Shown here piece after piece: positions 52,001 through 62,200 of a stretch of 64,000 nt of DNA (positions are counted from its first letter, which is position 1; every line of letters begins with the position of its first letter). The DNA is taken from contig NZ_JHZZ01000001.1 of NCBI RefSeq assembly GCF_000687935.1, forward strand, positions 1,054,001 to 1,118,000. The letters run 5' to 3'. A program made the position numbers and the translations under genes. Source of the DNA: Polaribacter sp. Hel_I_88. GTDB taxonomy: Bacteria; Bacteroidota; Bacteroidia; Flavobacteriales; Flavobacteriaceae. Under the pieces are notes generated by a model. That model was not told the DNA's origin. It did no database searches and worked only from the letters and a program-made list of their open reading frames with translations.

Positions 52001-55000
52001 TATTCTTTCATATTAAGAATTTCTGCTAACAGTGTTTGACTATCTTCCATAGCAGCAGTTTCGCTCCAAAATCTTCTTTGATTTGGTTTTATAATGTAAA
52101 CATCATCTCCATCATAATAATTTACTTTTTTTCTAAAATATAGATTTTGCGCTTCTTCTTTCCAAAGTTTTTTATCTAGAATCTTTAATTCTTCATAAAT
52201 ATTTTCTTTTGAAAGTATTGTTTTTTTATATGCTGAACCAAATGAAATTTTAATTAAATATAAAGGACAATTAGATGGAATATTATAATAAGTAACAGAA
52301 GCTTTCAAAGAAACATCATCTAACCAATTGTTTAATTCTGTTGATAATCTGTTGTAATAATGATTGCTTTTTATTACGGGTTTTAGAGCATCAGAATTTT
52401 TCTGTCTTATAAATAAATCTAATCCAAAATCAAGTGTATCTTTTATTATAATCTTTTCTTTATCAGATAATTTTAAAACATCATTATAAATAATTTCATC
52501 AACTTCATTTTCCAATATAGTTACATCATTATCTACTTGAGATTGTTTGAATAAAATTTTATTTGAAAGAACTAACAACTCTTTTTTCATTTTATCATCC
52601 AAAAGATTGAAAATGTTTGGAAGAGAATATAACTCATTATCTAATATGTCATCATATTTTAAACCCCAAGCTGATGAAAAATTAAACTGAAAGTATCTAG
52701 AGAAAGTCGAATTAAAAAAAAGTAATAAAATTTTTAAAGAATCTAAATTATCTGCCTTAATTCCATAAACTCTATTTAAAAAATACGTGTCAAAATCAAC
52801 AAGAGAAGCGAATATTTTTCCTTTAGTAATTCCTTTTTTTACTATCAAAAAAGGAGCTTTTGACAATTTTTCGTCTATTTTAAGATATTCTGTTAGATTT
52901 ATTTGAATATTAGATTTTTGAACTAAATATCTAGATATTTTACTAGTATTAATAGTTTCTTTTGGGGTAATTAAGTTTAATTTATTGGTATAGCCTTTTG
53001 ATGGAACGTGTAAACCTGTTCCTTTAAACCATTTATTTTTATTTTCTTTGAAGTGTTTTTTTAAAGTATTTGATTCAAATTTTTTAATTAATTCAAAATC
53101 GAAATAACTTCCCCACATTGCAACCTTCCAAATTTTAGAATCTTTCTTTTTACATTCTATCCTTGGTAAATGTATTTCATCAGAAGCGTCAATTATAATA
53201 CCTTCTAAAACATCATTTTTTATATATGTTTTGGGTGAATAATAAATAATATTATCAGATTTGTCGGTTTTTTTTTCTTTTTGATAAAAAATAACACAAA
53301 TAGGTTCAACAGCTGAAGCAAAAAGTTGTCCGCCAGAATTTTTAGGTGCTTTTCTTAAAATAGAAAAATTATAAATTTTTTCAACATAATTATCATTAAA
53401 TAACCATTGCCTAAAATTTTGATAAGTACCTCCTGTGTTGGTTAAAACTTTAGTATTAAAAATTAAAGCAATTTTTCCTTTTGGAGCTAAAAGAGTTGCT
53501 TTATGCATAAATGGTAAAACCATTTCTTTTGCAAAATTATTACTATCACAATATTTTTTTATAGATGGTAATAAGTTTTTAGTTCCAAATGGCGGATTTC
53601 CGACAATCAATTGAAAATCTTGTAATTGCTCGATTTCAAAATTAGAAATTGTGTCTAATCTAAAAAGATTATTACCTTGTTTTTTAATTGTTTCATCTTT
53701 TGAATCATTTATTAGGTTTGGAAATCTTACATTTCCATTCCACCAACTTGTTTTGGGGTCTAAATTATCTAACAAAGCAAGATACAAACTAAAAGCTGCA
53801 ACTTTTATAGATTTTTTATCTATTTCAATTCCAAAAATATTATTCTTTAGAATTTCAACTAAAATATTAAAATCAGTAAGTTTTGTACTATGCTGTTTTT
53901 CATAACGTTTTACTAATCTTTTAAAAGCTTGCACCAAAAAAATTCCAGAACCGCAACTTGGATCCAATGTTTTTACTTTATAGTCTAAATCATTGCTGTT
54001 AATTGGTAATTTTTCATTTAAAATCAGCTCTACTAAAGATGGTGGTGTATAATAGGTGCCAGAATCTTTTTTGTCTAATTCTGATAAAAAATTCTCGTAA
54101 ATTTCACTTAATAATTCAATTCTAATAATTTTAAAATCAAATAATCTCCAATTTGGATATAATTCAGTTTGATTAGTATCCTCATAACCAGCAGTAAAGC
54201 ATTTTTTTATTAATTCTAAATGACTCGATTTTACAACATTTTTTTCATTTTCATCTATTGTAAATAAACTACCATTAAAATCATCTGCTAATCTTTTATA
54301 TAAATTATAAGTAACATCAATATTTTTTAAAATATCAAAATACGTTTTAGCATTTTCAGAAAATTGTTTATAAAATTCTTTTGTAGTGGCTTCTTTATCT
54401 TCTAAATAAAGTAAAAATAAAGAACGCATTACTAATTTATGAATTATGTCTTTGTCCTCTAAACCTTCTTTTTTTAACTTCTCTGAAACATTTTTTAAAC
54501 TTGAAATAAGATATTTATCTACTCTATTTTGAAGCTTTAATTTATCTCTAATTTCTTTTGCTTCGTTTACAGTTGCTGACCAAATAAAACCTGTATCAAT
54601 AGCAATTCTAGAAAATAGTGTATTTAGTGTTTTTAATTTAGATGTATCAGTTTCTTTGCAAGATAGTACTTCTAACTTTTTTAGTTCAGCTTTAAAACTA
54701 TTATGATTTTCATTAAAAATAACTGGTTTTTCTGAACAGTTATAAATTCTAATTTCTGTTTTAGAATACACATATAAAAACAATACTTTTTGAAAATTCC
54801 AACAGATATGCTGAATTTCAGAAATAATTTTTAAAGTTTCTTTATCGAAAACTTCAACCTCTTTTAAGAATAAAGCTGGTTGATTTTCATTTCCATAAAC
54901 TTTTATAAGTCCGTATTTTTTTTCGTCAAATAACTCAATATCAAATTCTTTGCTATTTTTAGCAAAGTTTATAATATCAAGATTATCAATTATTTGATTA

Positions 55001-55005
55001 TTCAT
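52000..55005 (-). CDS. Eco57I-like N6-adenine DNA methylase of a restriction-modification-type system
   Basis: 1001 aa. GTYYTPPSLVELIL (residues ~317-330), motif I LDPSCGSGIFL (347-357) and motif IV NPPFG (470-474) define an N6-adenine methyltransferase of the type I M / Eco57I group. The N-terminal ~300 residues are a separate domain (VLFLYVYSKTEIRIYNCSEK) without an obvious nuclease motif. Residues ~620-1001 look like a target-recognition region (YLVQKSNIQINLTEYLKI; LNRVYGIKADNLDSLKILLL). The protein heads an operon with a nuclease-like and a 64-aa gene. Recognition sequence unknown. Single-chain IIG activity cannot be excluded. Confidence 0.88.
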   Translation of the reverse strand: MNNQIIDNLDIINFAKNSKEFDIELFDEKKYGLIKVYGNENQPALFLKEVEVFDKETLKIISEIQHICWNFQKVLFLYVYSKTEIRIYNCSEKPVIFNENHNSFKAELKKLEVLSCKETDTSKLKTLNTLFSRIAIDTGFIWSATVNEAKEIRDKLKLQNRVDKYLISSLKNVSEKLKKEGLEDKDIIHKLVMRSLFLLYLEDKEATTKEFYKQFSENAKTYFDILKNIDVTYNLYKRLADDFNGSLFTIDENEKNVVKSSHLELIKKCFTAGYEDTNQTELYPNWRLFDFKIIRIELLSEIYENFLSELDKKDSGTYYTPPSLVELILNEKLPINSNDLDYKVKTLDPSCGSGIFLVQAFKRLVKRYEKQHSTKLTDFNILVEILKNNIFGIEIDKKSIKVAAFSLYLALLDNLDPKTSWWNGNVRFPNLINDSKDETIKKQGNNLFRLDTISNFEIEQLQDFQLIVGNPPFGTKNLLPSIKKYCDSNNFAKEMVLPFMHKATLLAPKGKIALIFNTKVLTNTGGTYQNFRQWLFNDNYVEKIYNFSILRKAPKNSGGQLFASAVEPICVIFYQKEKKTDKSDNIIYYSPKTYIKNDVLEGIIIDASDEIHLPRIECKKKDSKIWKVAMWGSYFDFELIKKFESNTLKKHFKENKNKWFKGTGLHVPSKGYTNKLNLITPKETINTSKISRYLVQKSNIQINLTEYLKIDEKLSKAPFLIVKKGITKGKIFASLVDFDTYFLNRVYGIKADNLDSLKILLLFFNSTFSRYFQFNFSSAWGLKYDDILDNELYSLPNIFNLLDDKMKKELLVLSNKILFKQSQVDNDVTILENEVDEIIYNDVLKLSDKEKIIIKDTLDFGLDLFIRQKNSDALKPVIKSNHYYNRLSTELNNWLDDVSLKASVTYYNIPSNCPLYLIKISFGSAYKKTILSKENIYEELKILDKKLWKEEAQNLYFRKKVNYYDGDDVYIIKPNQRRFWSETAAMEDSQTLLAEILNMKE

Positions 55006-55114
55006 TTTTATAAAAATCCGTTTTCAGAAAAAATAATTTTTTATCCTCTAAATTACGAAAAAAGTAAATAAGTAAAGAAAGTTTTATTGGACTTTTTGAT
55101 AATTGTATTAAAAA

Positions 55115-55137
55115 AAATCCCACAAAAAGCAGGATTT
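55115..55137 (-). terminator. terminator of aspS
   Basis: AAATCCCACAAAAAGCAGGATTT, a 6-bp stem followed on the minus strand by a long T-run, 4 nt after the aspS stop. Confidence 0.7.
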
Positions 55138-55141
55138 AAAT

Positions 55142-56896
55142 TTATTCTTGAATATCCAACTTTAAACTCAGCTCTTTTAATTGCTCATTATCAATAAAAG
55201 CAGGAGCATCAATCATCACATCTCTACCAGAATTGTTTTTTGGGAACGCAATAAAATCACGAATGGTTTCTTGACCACCAAGAATGGCAACCAATCTATC
55301 TAAACCAAAAGCCAAACCTCCATGAGGTGGAGCACCATACTCAAAAGCATCCATTAAGAAACCAAATTGTGCTTTGGCATCTTCTTCAGAAAAACCTAAA
55401 TGCTTTAACATAGTTGCTTGCATTTTTTTATCGTGAATTCTTATAGAACCTCCACCAATTTCGTTTCCATTCAACACTAAATCGTACGCATTTGCTTTTA
55501 CAGCTCCAGGATCTGAATCTAACAATTCCATTTGTCCAGGTTTTGGCGATGTAAATGGATGGTGCATTGCATGATAATGACCAGTTTCTTCATCTAATTC
55601 TAAAAGAGGAAAATCAATTACCCAAAGAGGAGCAAATACTTTTGGATCTCTCAATCCTAAACGTGTTGCTAATTCCATTCTTAACGCAGACATTTGTGCT
55701 CTTACTTTATTGGTTTCACCAGATAAAACACACACTAAATCTCCAGGTTTTGCACCTGTAATTTCAGCCCATTTTGCTAAATCTTCTTGATCGTAAAATT
55801 TATCTACAGAAGATTTGAAAGTTCCATCTTCATTTACTCTTGCGTAAATCATGCCTAAAGCACCAACTTGTGGTCTTTTTACCCAATTTATCATCGCATC
55901 AATTTCTTTTCTTGTGTATGTATTTCCACCAGGAACTGCTATTCCGATTACTAATTCAGCCGAATTAAAAACACCAAAATCTTTGTGTTGAGTAACTGCA
56001 TTTAAATCGCCAAACTCCATTCCGAAACGAATGTCTGGTTTGTCATTTCCATACAAACGCATGGCATCATCATACAACATTCTCGGGAATTTCTCTACCT
56101 CAACATTATTTACTTCTTTTAATAAATGTCTGGTTAATCCTTCAAAAATATTTAAGATATCTTCTTGCTCCACAAACGCCATTTCACAGTCAATTTGTGT
56201 AAATTCTGGCTGTCTGTCTGCACGTAAATCTTCATCTCTAAAACATTTTACAATCTGAAAATATTTATCCATTCCACCAACCATTAATAGCTGTTTGAAT
56301 GTTTGAGGAGATTGAGGCAATGCATAAAATTGCCCTTCATTCATTCTACTTGGCACCACAAAATCACGTGCTCCTTCTGGGGTAGATTTAATTAAATACG
56401 GAGTTTCAACTTCTATAAATTCTTGGTCAGACAAGTATTTACGAACTTCCATGGCTACTTTATGACGAAACATTAAACTGTCTTTAACAGGGTTTCTTCT
56501 AATATCTAAGTATCTGTATTTCATTCTGATGTCTTCTCCACCATCAGTTTTATCTTCAATTGTAAAAGGAGGAATTTTTGAGGCGTTTAAAATCTCTAAT
56601 TTAGAAACCAACACTTCAACTGCTCCTGTAGCAATATTATTATTTTTAGATTCACGCTCAATTACAGTTCCTGTAACTTGAATTACAAATTCTCTTCCCA
56701 AAGATTTTGCTTTTTCCATCATTGCTGTTGGTGTGCGCTCTTCATCAAAAATTAACTGCGTAATTCCATATCTGTCTCGCAAATCTACCCAAACCATAAA
56801 CCCTTTATCTCTGCTTTTTTGCACCCAACCAGCCAAGGTAACCTCTGTATTTATATGCGCTGCTCTTAACTCTCCACAAGAATGACTTCTATACAT
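55142..56896 (-). CDS. aspS: aspartyl-tRNA synthetase
   Basis: 584 aa class II synthetase. The N-terminal OB-fold anticodon-binding domain starts [20 protein letters not shown]. Catalytic motifs: [38 protein letters not shown] (motif 2), and [13 protein letters not shown] (motif 3). The GAD insertion (~residues 290-420) marks the bacterial type. It charges tRNA-Asp (or tRNA-Asp/Asn if non-discriminating; not resolved). Its promoter leader carries two perfect hairpins. Confidence 0.97.
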   Translation of the reverse strand: MYRSHSCGELRAAHINTEVTLAGWVQKSRDKGFMVWVDLRDRYGITQLIFDEERTPTAMMEKAKSLGREFVIQVTGTVIERESKNNNIATGAVEVLVSKLEILNASKIPPFTIEDKTDGGEDIRMKYRYLDIRRNPVKDSLMFRHKVAMEVRKYLSDQEFIEVETPYLIKSTPEGARDFVVPSRMNEGQFYALPQSPQTFKQLLMVGGMDKYFQIVKCFRDEDLRADRQPEFTQIDCEMAFVEQEDILNIFEGLTRHLLKEVNNVEVEKFPRMLYDDAMRLYGNDKPDIRFGMEFGDLNAVTQHKDFGVFNSAELVIGIAVPGGNTYTRKEIDAMINWVKRPQVGALGMIYARVNEDGTFKSSVDKFYDQEDLAKWAEITGAKPGDLVCVLSGETNKVRAQMSALRMELATRLGLRDPKVFAPLWVIDFPLLELDEETGHYHAMHHPFTSPKPGQMELLDSDPGAVKANAYDLVLNGNEIGGGSIRIHDKKMQATMLKHLGFSEEDAKAQFGFLMDAFEYGAPPHGGLAFGLDRLVAILGGQETIRDFIAFPKNNSGRDVMIDAPAFIDNEQLKELSLKLDIQE

Positions 56897-56914
56897 TGTA
56901 AATTATAAATTTGC

Positions 56915-56966
56915 TTCCGTTTAAAACGGAAATCCATAAATTGTCATTCCGAATTTATTTCGGAAT
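56915..56966 (-). promoter_or_regulatory. twin hairpins in the aspS leader
   Basis: TTCCGTTT-A-AAACGGAA at 56915-56931 and ATTCCGAA-TTTA-TTCGGAAT at 56947-56966 are perfect palindromes lying between the -7 box (56974-56981) and the ATG. The second, with flanking GTC and CTAG, resembles the GTCATTCCGA...CGGAATCT intergenic repeats of Bacteroidota. Confidence 0.55.
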
Positions 56967-56973
56967 CTAGCTG

Positions 56974-56981
56974 CAAATTTA
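56974..56981 (-). promoter_or_regulatory. -7 box for aspS
   Basis: CAAATTTA reads TAAATTTG on the minus strand, exact consensus, about 77 nt upstream of the aspS ATG. Confidence 0.5.
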
Positions 56982-57022
56982 ATCAATAATATATCTAAAC
57001 ATATAACAATTGATATATTTTT

Positions 57023-57110
57023 GGGCGTTCATTTCTGAAAAAGAAATGCCCAGCTTTCCACTATATCTTTTTGCGAAAAGCAAAAAGGATGTCGTTTCAA
57101 TCTGTAACGC
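57023..57110 (+). repeat. three-way-junction-like element, GGGCGTT...AACGC
   Basis: The ends GGGCGTT (57023-57029) and AACGC (57106-57110) can close a stem. Inside are hairpin CATTTCTGAAAAAGAAATG (57030-57048), the string CCCAGCTTTCCACTATATC, a perfect hairpin CTTTTTGC-GAAA-GCAAAAAG (57067-57086) and GGATGTCGTTTCAATCTGT. From memory, strings of the form GGGCGTT..., CTATATCTTTT..., AAAAGGATGCCGYTTCAATCC, AACGC recur as an intergenic element in Flavobacteriaceae. It lies between the aspS promoter and the cupin promoter. Confidence 0.6.
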
Positions 57111-57124
57111 AAACTTAGTTTTTG

Positions 57125-57132
57125 TAAATTTG
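57125..57132 (+). promoter_or_regulatory. -7 box of the cupin gene
   Basis: TAAATTTG, exact consensus, 4 nt before the ATG at 57137. A near-leaderless mRNA is implied. Confidence 0.5.
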
Positions 57133-57136
57133 CTTT

Positions 57137-57496
57137 ATGAGCGTAATCAATATTCAAGAAAAATTAAAACTATTTTCCGATTTATGGTCTCCAAAAAAGG
57201 TGGGCGAATTAAATGGACAACAAATTTTATTGGCAAAAGTAAAAGGCGAATTCGTTTTTCATAAACACGAATTTGAAGACGAACTTTTTATGGTCATCAA
57301 AGGAGTTCTAGAAATAGAATTACGAGACAAAACCATCACCCTAAAAGAAGGTGAATTTTATATTGTTCCAAAAGGTGTGGAACACAAACCAATTGCAAAA
57401 GAAGAAGTGTATATCTTATTATTTGAACCACTTTCCATAAAACATACTGGTGATGTTATTGCAGATATAACTGTAGAAACGTACGAAAGTATATAA
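57137..57496 (+). CDS. cupin domain-containing protein
   Basis: 119 aa, single cupin barrel. FVFHKHEFEDELFMVIKG is cupin motif 1 (H-x-H-x3-4-E-x-x), and FYIVPKGVEHKPIAKEE is motif 2 (P-x-G-x2-H). This gives a complete His/Glu metal site. The start at 57137 is preferred over an earlier frame because of the adjacent -7 box. Enzymatic role unknown. It ends 3 nt from the converging lspA stop with no terminator between. Confidence 0.88.
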   Translation: MSVINIQEKLKLFSDLWSPKKVGELNGQQILLAKVKGEFVFHKHEFEDELFMVIKGVLEIELRDKTITLKEGEFYIVPKGVEHKPIAKEEVYILLFEPLSIKHTGDVIADITVETYESI

Positions 57497-57499
57497 AAA

Positions 57500-58129
57500 C
57501 TAAGCCGTAATTTCTTTATTCTCTTTCTCTTCTTTAGGAAAAGCTTGCTTGCTAAAAACAAATAATAAAGCTACACCAACAGAAATATAAGCATCTGCAG
57601 GATTAAAAATATACTGAAAAAATGTGAACGAATCTCCACCAACAAAAGGAATCCATTCTGGTAAAATAGCGTCTTTTATAAAAGGAAAGTAAAACATATC
57701 TACAACTTTACCATGAAAAAGTGTTCCATAAGGTTCATCTGCAAAAAGAGTAGCAACATTATTATTTGAAGAATCGAAAATAACTCCGTAAAAAACAGAA
57801 TCGATAATATTACCTACAGCACCTGCAAAAATAAGTGCGATTCCCACAATTACAGCATTGTGTACTTTTCGTTTTATATTGCCAATTAACCAATATACAA
57901 TCGCAAAAACAGCAACAATTCTAAATAAGGTTAAAAAAAGTTTTCCTATTTCTCCACCAAATTCAAAGCCCATAGCCATTCCATTATTTTCTACAAAATG
58001 AATTTGAAACCAACTAAAAATTTCAAATCCACCATTTAAAGCGTAGGTAGTTTTTATATAAACCTTTAAAACTTGGTCTAAAATAATAGCTATTAAAATT
58101 GTAAGAATTGCGATATTCTTTTTTGACAT
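57500..58129 (-). CDS. lspA: lipoprotein signal peptidase II
   Basis: 209 aa, four transmembrane helices. Catalytic aspartates lie in GNIIDSVFYGV and FNPADAYISVGVAL. LDQVLKVYIKTTYAL is the conserved N-terminal helix, and VENNGMAMGF matches the VxNxGxAFG motif. It cleaves prolipoproteins at the inner membrane, relevant for the many lipoproteins in this window. The protein is longer than E. coli LspA by ~45 residues, with the extra sequence in the periplasmic loop. It is the last gene of the ileS-dksA-like-lspA group. Confidence 0.95.
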   Translation of the reverse strand: MSKKNIAILTILIAIILDQVLKVYIKTTYALNGGFEIFSWFQIHFVENNGMAMGFEFGGEIGKLFLTLFRIVAVFAIVYWLIGNIKRKVHNAVIVGIALIFAGAVGNIIDSVFYGVIFDSSNNNVATLFADEPYGTLFHGKVVDMFYFPFIKDAILPEWIPFVGGDSFTFFQYIFNPADAYISVGVALLFVFSKQAFPKEEKENKEITA

Positions 58130-58171
58130 TTTTTTTATTTTGAATTCACAAAAATAACAATATTATTGTGT

Positions 58172-58816
58172 TTATTTATCTGTTAAGAAAATATTAGCTT
58201 TTAAGCTTGTTACTGAAAAATCTTTGGTATTTTCTAACAATTTCTTTTGAAGTGTTTTTTCATACAAAACCTCATCAACCTCAATTTTACCATCTTTAGA
58301 ATTGATGTCTAAATTTGTGTTTTTAACTGAAGCATACACATTCCCTGAATACAATTTTAAAGTAGTTTTTGCTTTTATTTCATTTAATTTCACAATGCCA
58401 TTTTCTATGTAAATTGCCAATTCGTTTTGATGACTTTTAGATTCAATATCTACATTTTCGCCAAAAATAAATACTTTTTTACCTTTTGGAATTTTTACAA
58501 CAGCATTGGCTCTTTGCAATCTTTTTGTAATAAATTTTCTAAAAACAACTTCTCTTGTTTGGGTGCCTTCAAAATCAAATTTTATAAATAATTCTTTATT
58601 TTTTTCTTCGATTTTTATCAATTGATCATCATAACTTTCTGCAAATAAAGTTACTTCTATAAACTCAGATGTTGAGTTTTCAAGTACTAAATTATCTAAC
58701 CCAGCTGTATAAATTGTAATTTCATCTGCAAAAGTTTGCAGTTTTTTCACCACTTTTTTCTGTGAAAAACTCACAGAAAAAAACAACAATAAAAGTAGTT
58801 GTAAAATATGTTTCAT
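58172..58816 (-). CDS. secreted beta-rich protein of unknown function (DUF4097/adhesin-head-like)
   Basis: 214 aa with signal peptide MKHILQLLLLLFFSVSFSQ. The body is repetitive short strands (LENSTSEFIEVTLFAESYDD, KIPKGKKVFIFGENVDIESK, NELAIYIENGIVKLNEIKAK, TLKLYSGNVYASVKNTNLDI) with alternating turns, like right-handed beta-helix GIN/DUF2807 or DUF4097 domains. It lies between the dksA-like gene and lspA and is preceded by a terminator-like hairpin. Confidence 0.7.
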   Translation of the reverse strand: MKHILQLLLLLFFSVSFSQKKVVKKLQTFADEITIYTAGLDNLVLENSTSEFIEVTLFAESYDDQLIKIEEKNKELFIKFDFEGTQTREVVFRKFITKRLQRANAVVKIPKGKKVFIFGENVDIESKSHQNELAIYIENGIVKLNEIKAKTTLKLYSGNVYASVKNTNLDINSKDGKIEVDEVLYEKTLQKKLLENTKDFSVTSLKANIFLTDK

Positions 58817-58821
58817 AAAAA

Positions 58822-58843
58822 AAGCTTCTTAAAAAAGAAGCTT
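58822..58843 (-). terminator. hairpin terminator after the dksA-like gene
   Basis: AAGCTTCTT-AAAA-AAGAAGCTT with T-runs on the minus strand on both sides. It sits 20 nt after the dksA-like stop and 6 nt before the next ATG, so it may attenuate read-through to the secreted protein and lspA genes. Confidence 0.75.
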
Positions 58844-58863
58844 AAAAAAATTTAATGATTTGG

Positions 58864-59241
58864 TTATTGTGCTCTTTTAGCTTCGATACTCAAAGTTGCA
58901 TGAGGCACTAATTTTAAACGTTCTTTTTGTATTAATTTACCAGTAACTCTGCAAACACCATACGTTTTATTTTCTATACGTAACAAAGCATTTTTAAGAT
59001 CTCTAATAAACTTTTCTTGTCTTATTGCCAATTGCACATTTGCTTCTTTGTTCATTACTTCAGAACCTTCATCAAAAGATTTAAAAGATGATGATGTGTC
59101 ATTGGTACCATTATCTGAATCATTTTTATAAGCAGCTTCTAATAAAGCCAAATCTTCGTTTGCTCTTGCTATTTTTTTCTGAATGATTTCTTTGAATTCT
59201 TTCAAATCCTCCTCTGAATATTTTACTTTAACGTCAGACAT
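58864..59241 (-). CDS. TraR/DksA family protein with a degenerate zinc finger
   Basis: 125 aa. The N-terminal half is a coiled coil with acidic tip as in DksA (EEDLKEFKEIIQKKIARAN, LALLEAAYKNDSDNGTNDTS). The C-terminal domain reads RIENKTYGVCRVTGKLIQKE and RLKLVPHATLSIEAK. Only one of the four zinc cysteines remains (C in GVCRVTGK), with a histidine where CPHA would give a second. From memory this is a Bacteroidota pattern. The predicted role is RNA polymerase secondary-channel binding. It starts 4 nt after ileS, the same operon. Confidence 0.88.
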   Translation of the reverse strand: MSDVKVKYSEEDLKEFKEIIQKKIARANEDLALLEAAYKNDSDNGTNDTSSSFKSFDEGSEVMNKEANVQLAIRQEKFIRDLKNALLRIENKTYGVCRVTGKLIQKERLKLVPHATLSIEAKRAQ

Positions 59242-59245
59242 TTTT

Positions 59246-62200
59246 CTAAATTTTTTCGATTAATATTTTACTTTTAATGGTGTCGAATTCAATTTCTGAA
59301 CCATTGCTTAATTCATCAACAAAAACCAATTCTTTTGTTAATGTTTCACTCATTATATACTCTTTATTCTCGTTGATAGAACTTTGTAAATTCTCAAAAT
59401 TTAAAACCGTTAACTTAATTTTATCAGTAACTTCTAAACCTGTGTCTTTACGTGCATTTTGAATTCTATTTACCAATTCTCTAGCAACACCTTCTTTATG
59501 CAATTCTTCAGTAATTGTAACATCTAAAGCCACTGTTAAAGCGCCATCATTTGCAACCAACCAACCTTCTATATCTTTAGAGGTTATCTCTACATCTGAA
59601 AGGTCTAAAATAATATTTTTCCCATTAATTTCAATAGAAATGTTTTTATCTTTCTCTATTTTGTTAATATCTTCTTGCGTAAAGTTTTTAACTTCTGCTG
59701 CCACAAAACGCATGTCTTTTCCGAATTTTGGCCCTAAAGTCTTGAAATTCGGTTTAATATGTTTGATTAAAATATCTGAAGCATCTTCCATCAACTGGAT
59801 TTCCTTGATATTAACCTCGTGTTTAATTAAATCTGCAACTGCTAAAATTTCCTCTTTTTGTTGTTGATTATCAACAGGAATCATAATTTTTTGCAATGGC
59901 TGACGCACTTTTATCTTTTCTTTTGCTCTTAAGGATAAAACCAAAGATGATATTTTTTGCGCGTTTTCCATTTTACGCTCTAAAGATTTATCAACATAAG
60001 CAGCATCAAAAACAGGGAAATCTGACAAGTGAATACTTTCTAATGTTTCTTTATTGGTTACAGAATTCAAATCTTGATACAATTTGTCCATGAAAAATGG
60101 TGCAATTGGGCTCGCCAATTTAGCAACAGTAACCATACATGTATATAAAGTTTGGTAGGCAGAAATTTTATCAGTTTCGTACGTTCCTTTCCAAAAACGT
60201 CTTCTACTTAAACGAACATACCAATTACTTAAATACTCTTGTGTAAAATCAGAAATTGCTCTTGCAGCTCTTGTTGGTTCGTAATCTGCGTAAAATTTAT
60301 CAACATTTTCAATTAATGTATGCAATTCAGATAAAATCCATCTGTCTAATTCTGGTCTTTCATTTAAAGCGATGTCTGGTTCTTTGTAAGCAAAACCATC
60401 AATATTTGTGTATAAACTAAAGAAAGAATAGGTGTTATATAGCGTTCCAAAAAACTTACGTTTTACCTCTTCAATTCCTTCTAAATCAAACTTTAAATTG
60501 TCCCAAGGATTGGCGTTTGAAATCATATACCATCTTGTAGCATCTGCTCCATAAGTTCCTAAAGTTGTAAACGGATCTGCTGCATTTCCAAGACGTTTAG
60601 ACATTTTATGTCCGTTTTTGTCTAAAACCAAACCGTTTGAAACTACATTTTTATAGGCAACATCATCAAAAATCATGGTTGCAATTGCGTGCAAAGTATA
60701 GAACCAACCACGTGTTTGATCTACTCCTTCTGCAATAAAATCTGCTTTTCGCCAAGTAGTATCTACCAATTCTTTATTTTGAAAAGGGTAATGCCACTGA
60801 GCATAAGGCATAGAACCAGAATCGAACCAAACATCAATTAAATCGCTTTCACGTTTCATTGGTTTTCCTGTTGATGAGACTAAGGTAATTTCATCAACAA
60901 TATTTTTATGTAAATCTATTTTTGCATAGTTTTCATCAGACATATTTCCGATTTCGAAATCTTCAAAAATATCTTTTGATAAAACTCCAGCTTGTACAGC
61001 TTTGGCCATTTCTCCTTTTAATTCTTCAACAGAACCAATACAGATTTCTTCTTTACCATCTTCTGTTCGCCAAATTGGCAATGGAATTCCCCAATATCTA
61101 GATCTAGATAAATTCCAGTCGTTTGCATTTGCTAACCAGTTTCCAAAACGTCCAGTTCCTGTAGATTCAGGTTTCCAGTTAATGGTTTTGTTCAAGTCGT
61201 GCATTCTATCTTTTACATCCGTAACTTTTATAAACCAAGAATCTAATGGATAATATAAAATCGGCTTGTCTGTTCTCCAACAATTTGGGTAACTGTGCTT
61301 GTATTTTTCTACTTTAAACGCTTTGTTTTCGTTTTTAAGTTTTAAACCCAATCGTTCATCAACAGATAAATATTGTTTTTGATCTTTTAAAACGTCTTTT
61401 AATTTTTCTTGTTGAACTTTTAATTCAACTTCAAGATCTTGCTCAGTTAAATATTCAGATTTTACGTACTCGCTTGCAAAACCATAAACATCATCTTTTA
61501 TTTCTTTTCTAAATTTTCCTTGTAAATCAACCAAAGGAACTAAATTATCATTCTCATCTTTAATCAGCAAAGCTGGAATTTCTGGACTCGCTTGTTTGGC
61601 AACCAAAGCATCATCTGCTCCAAAAGTTGGTGAAGTATGCACGATTCCTGTTCCATCTTCAGTCGTCACAAAATCTCCTAGAATTATTCTAAAAGCATCT
61701 TGTTTATTGGTAAAATCTAAATCATAATCTAATATTGGTTCGTATTTAATATTGACTAAATCTTTACCAATAAATTCTTTTACAACATAAAAAGGAATTT
61801 TCTTATCTCCAGATTTGTATGCTTTTAATTCCTCTGATGAATCAACTTGAAATGCATTTTTTCCTCCAAATTGTTTTCCAACTAAGTTTTTAGCTAAAAT
61901 TACTTTTACAGGCTCAAATGTATATTGATTAAAAGTATCTACTAAAACATACTCGATTTTTGGACCAACAGTTAAAGCTGTGTTACTTGGTAAAGTCCAA
62001 GGAGTTGTAGTCCAAGCAATAAAATTGATATCACCTAAATTCTGTAAAAAATCTGGCAACGTTTCATTTACAGCTTTAAATTGTGCAACAACAGTAGTAT
62101 CAGTAACATCTTGATACGTTCCTGGTTGATTCAATTCGTGAGAACTTAAACCTGTTCCTGCTTTTGGAGAATATGGCTGAATTGTGTAGCCTTTGTAGAT

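Noticed and set aside
57010..57264. 84-codon open frame overlapping the cupin gene start
   Set aside because: It runs across the structured repeat and the -7 box; the cupin frame with both metal motifs is the real gene.
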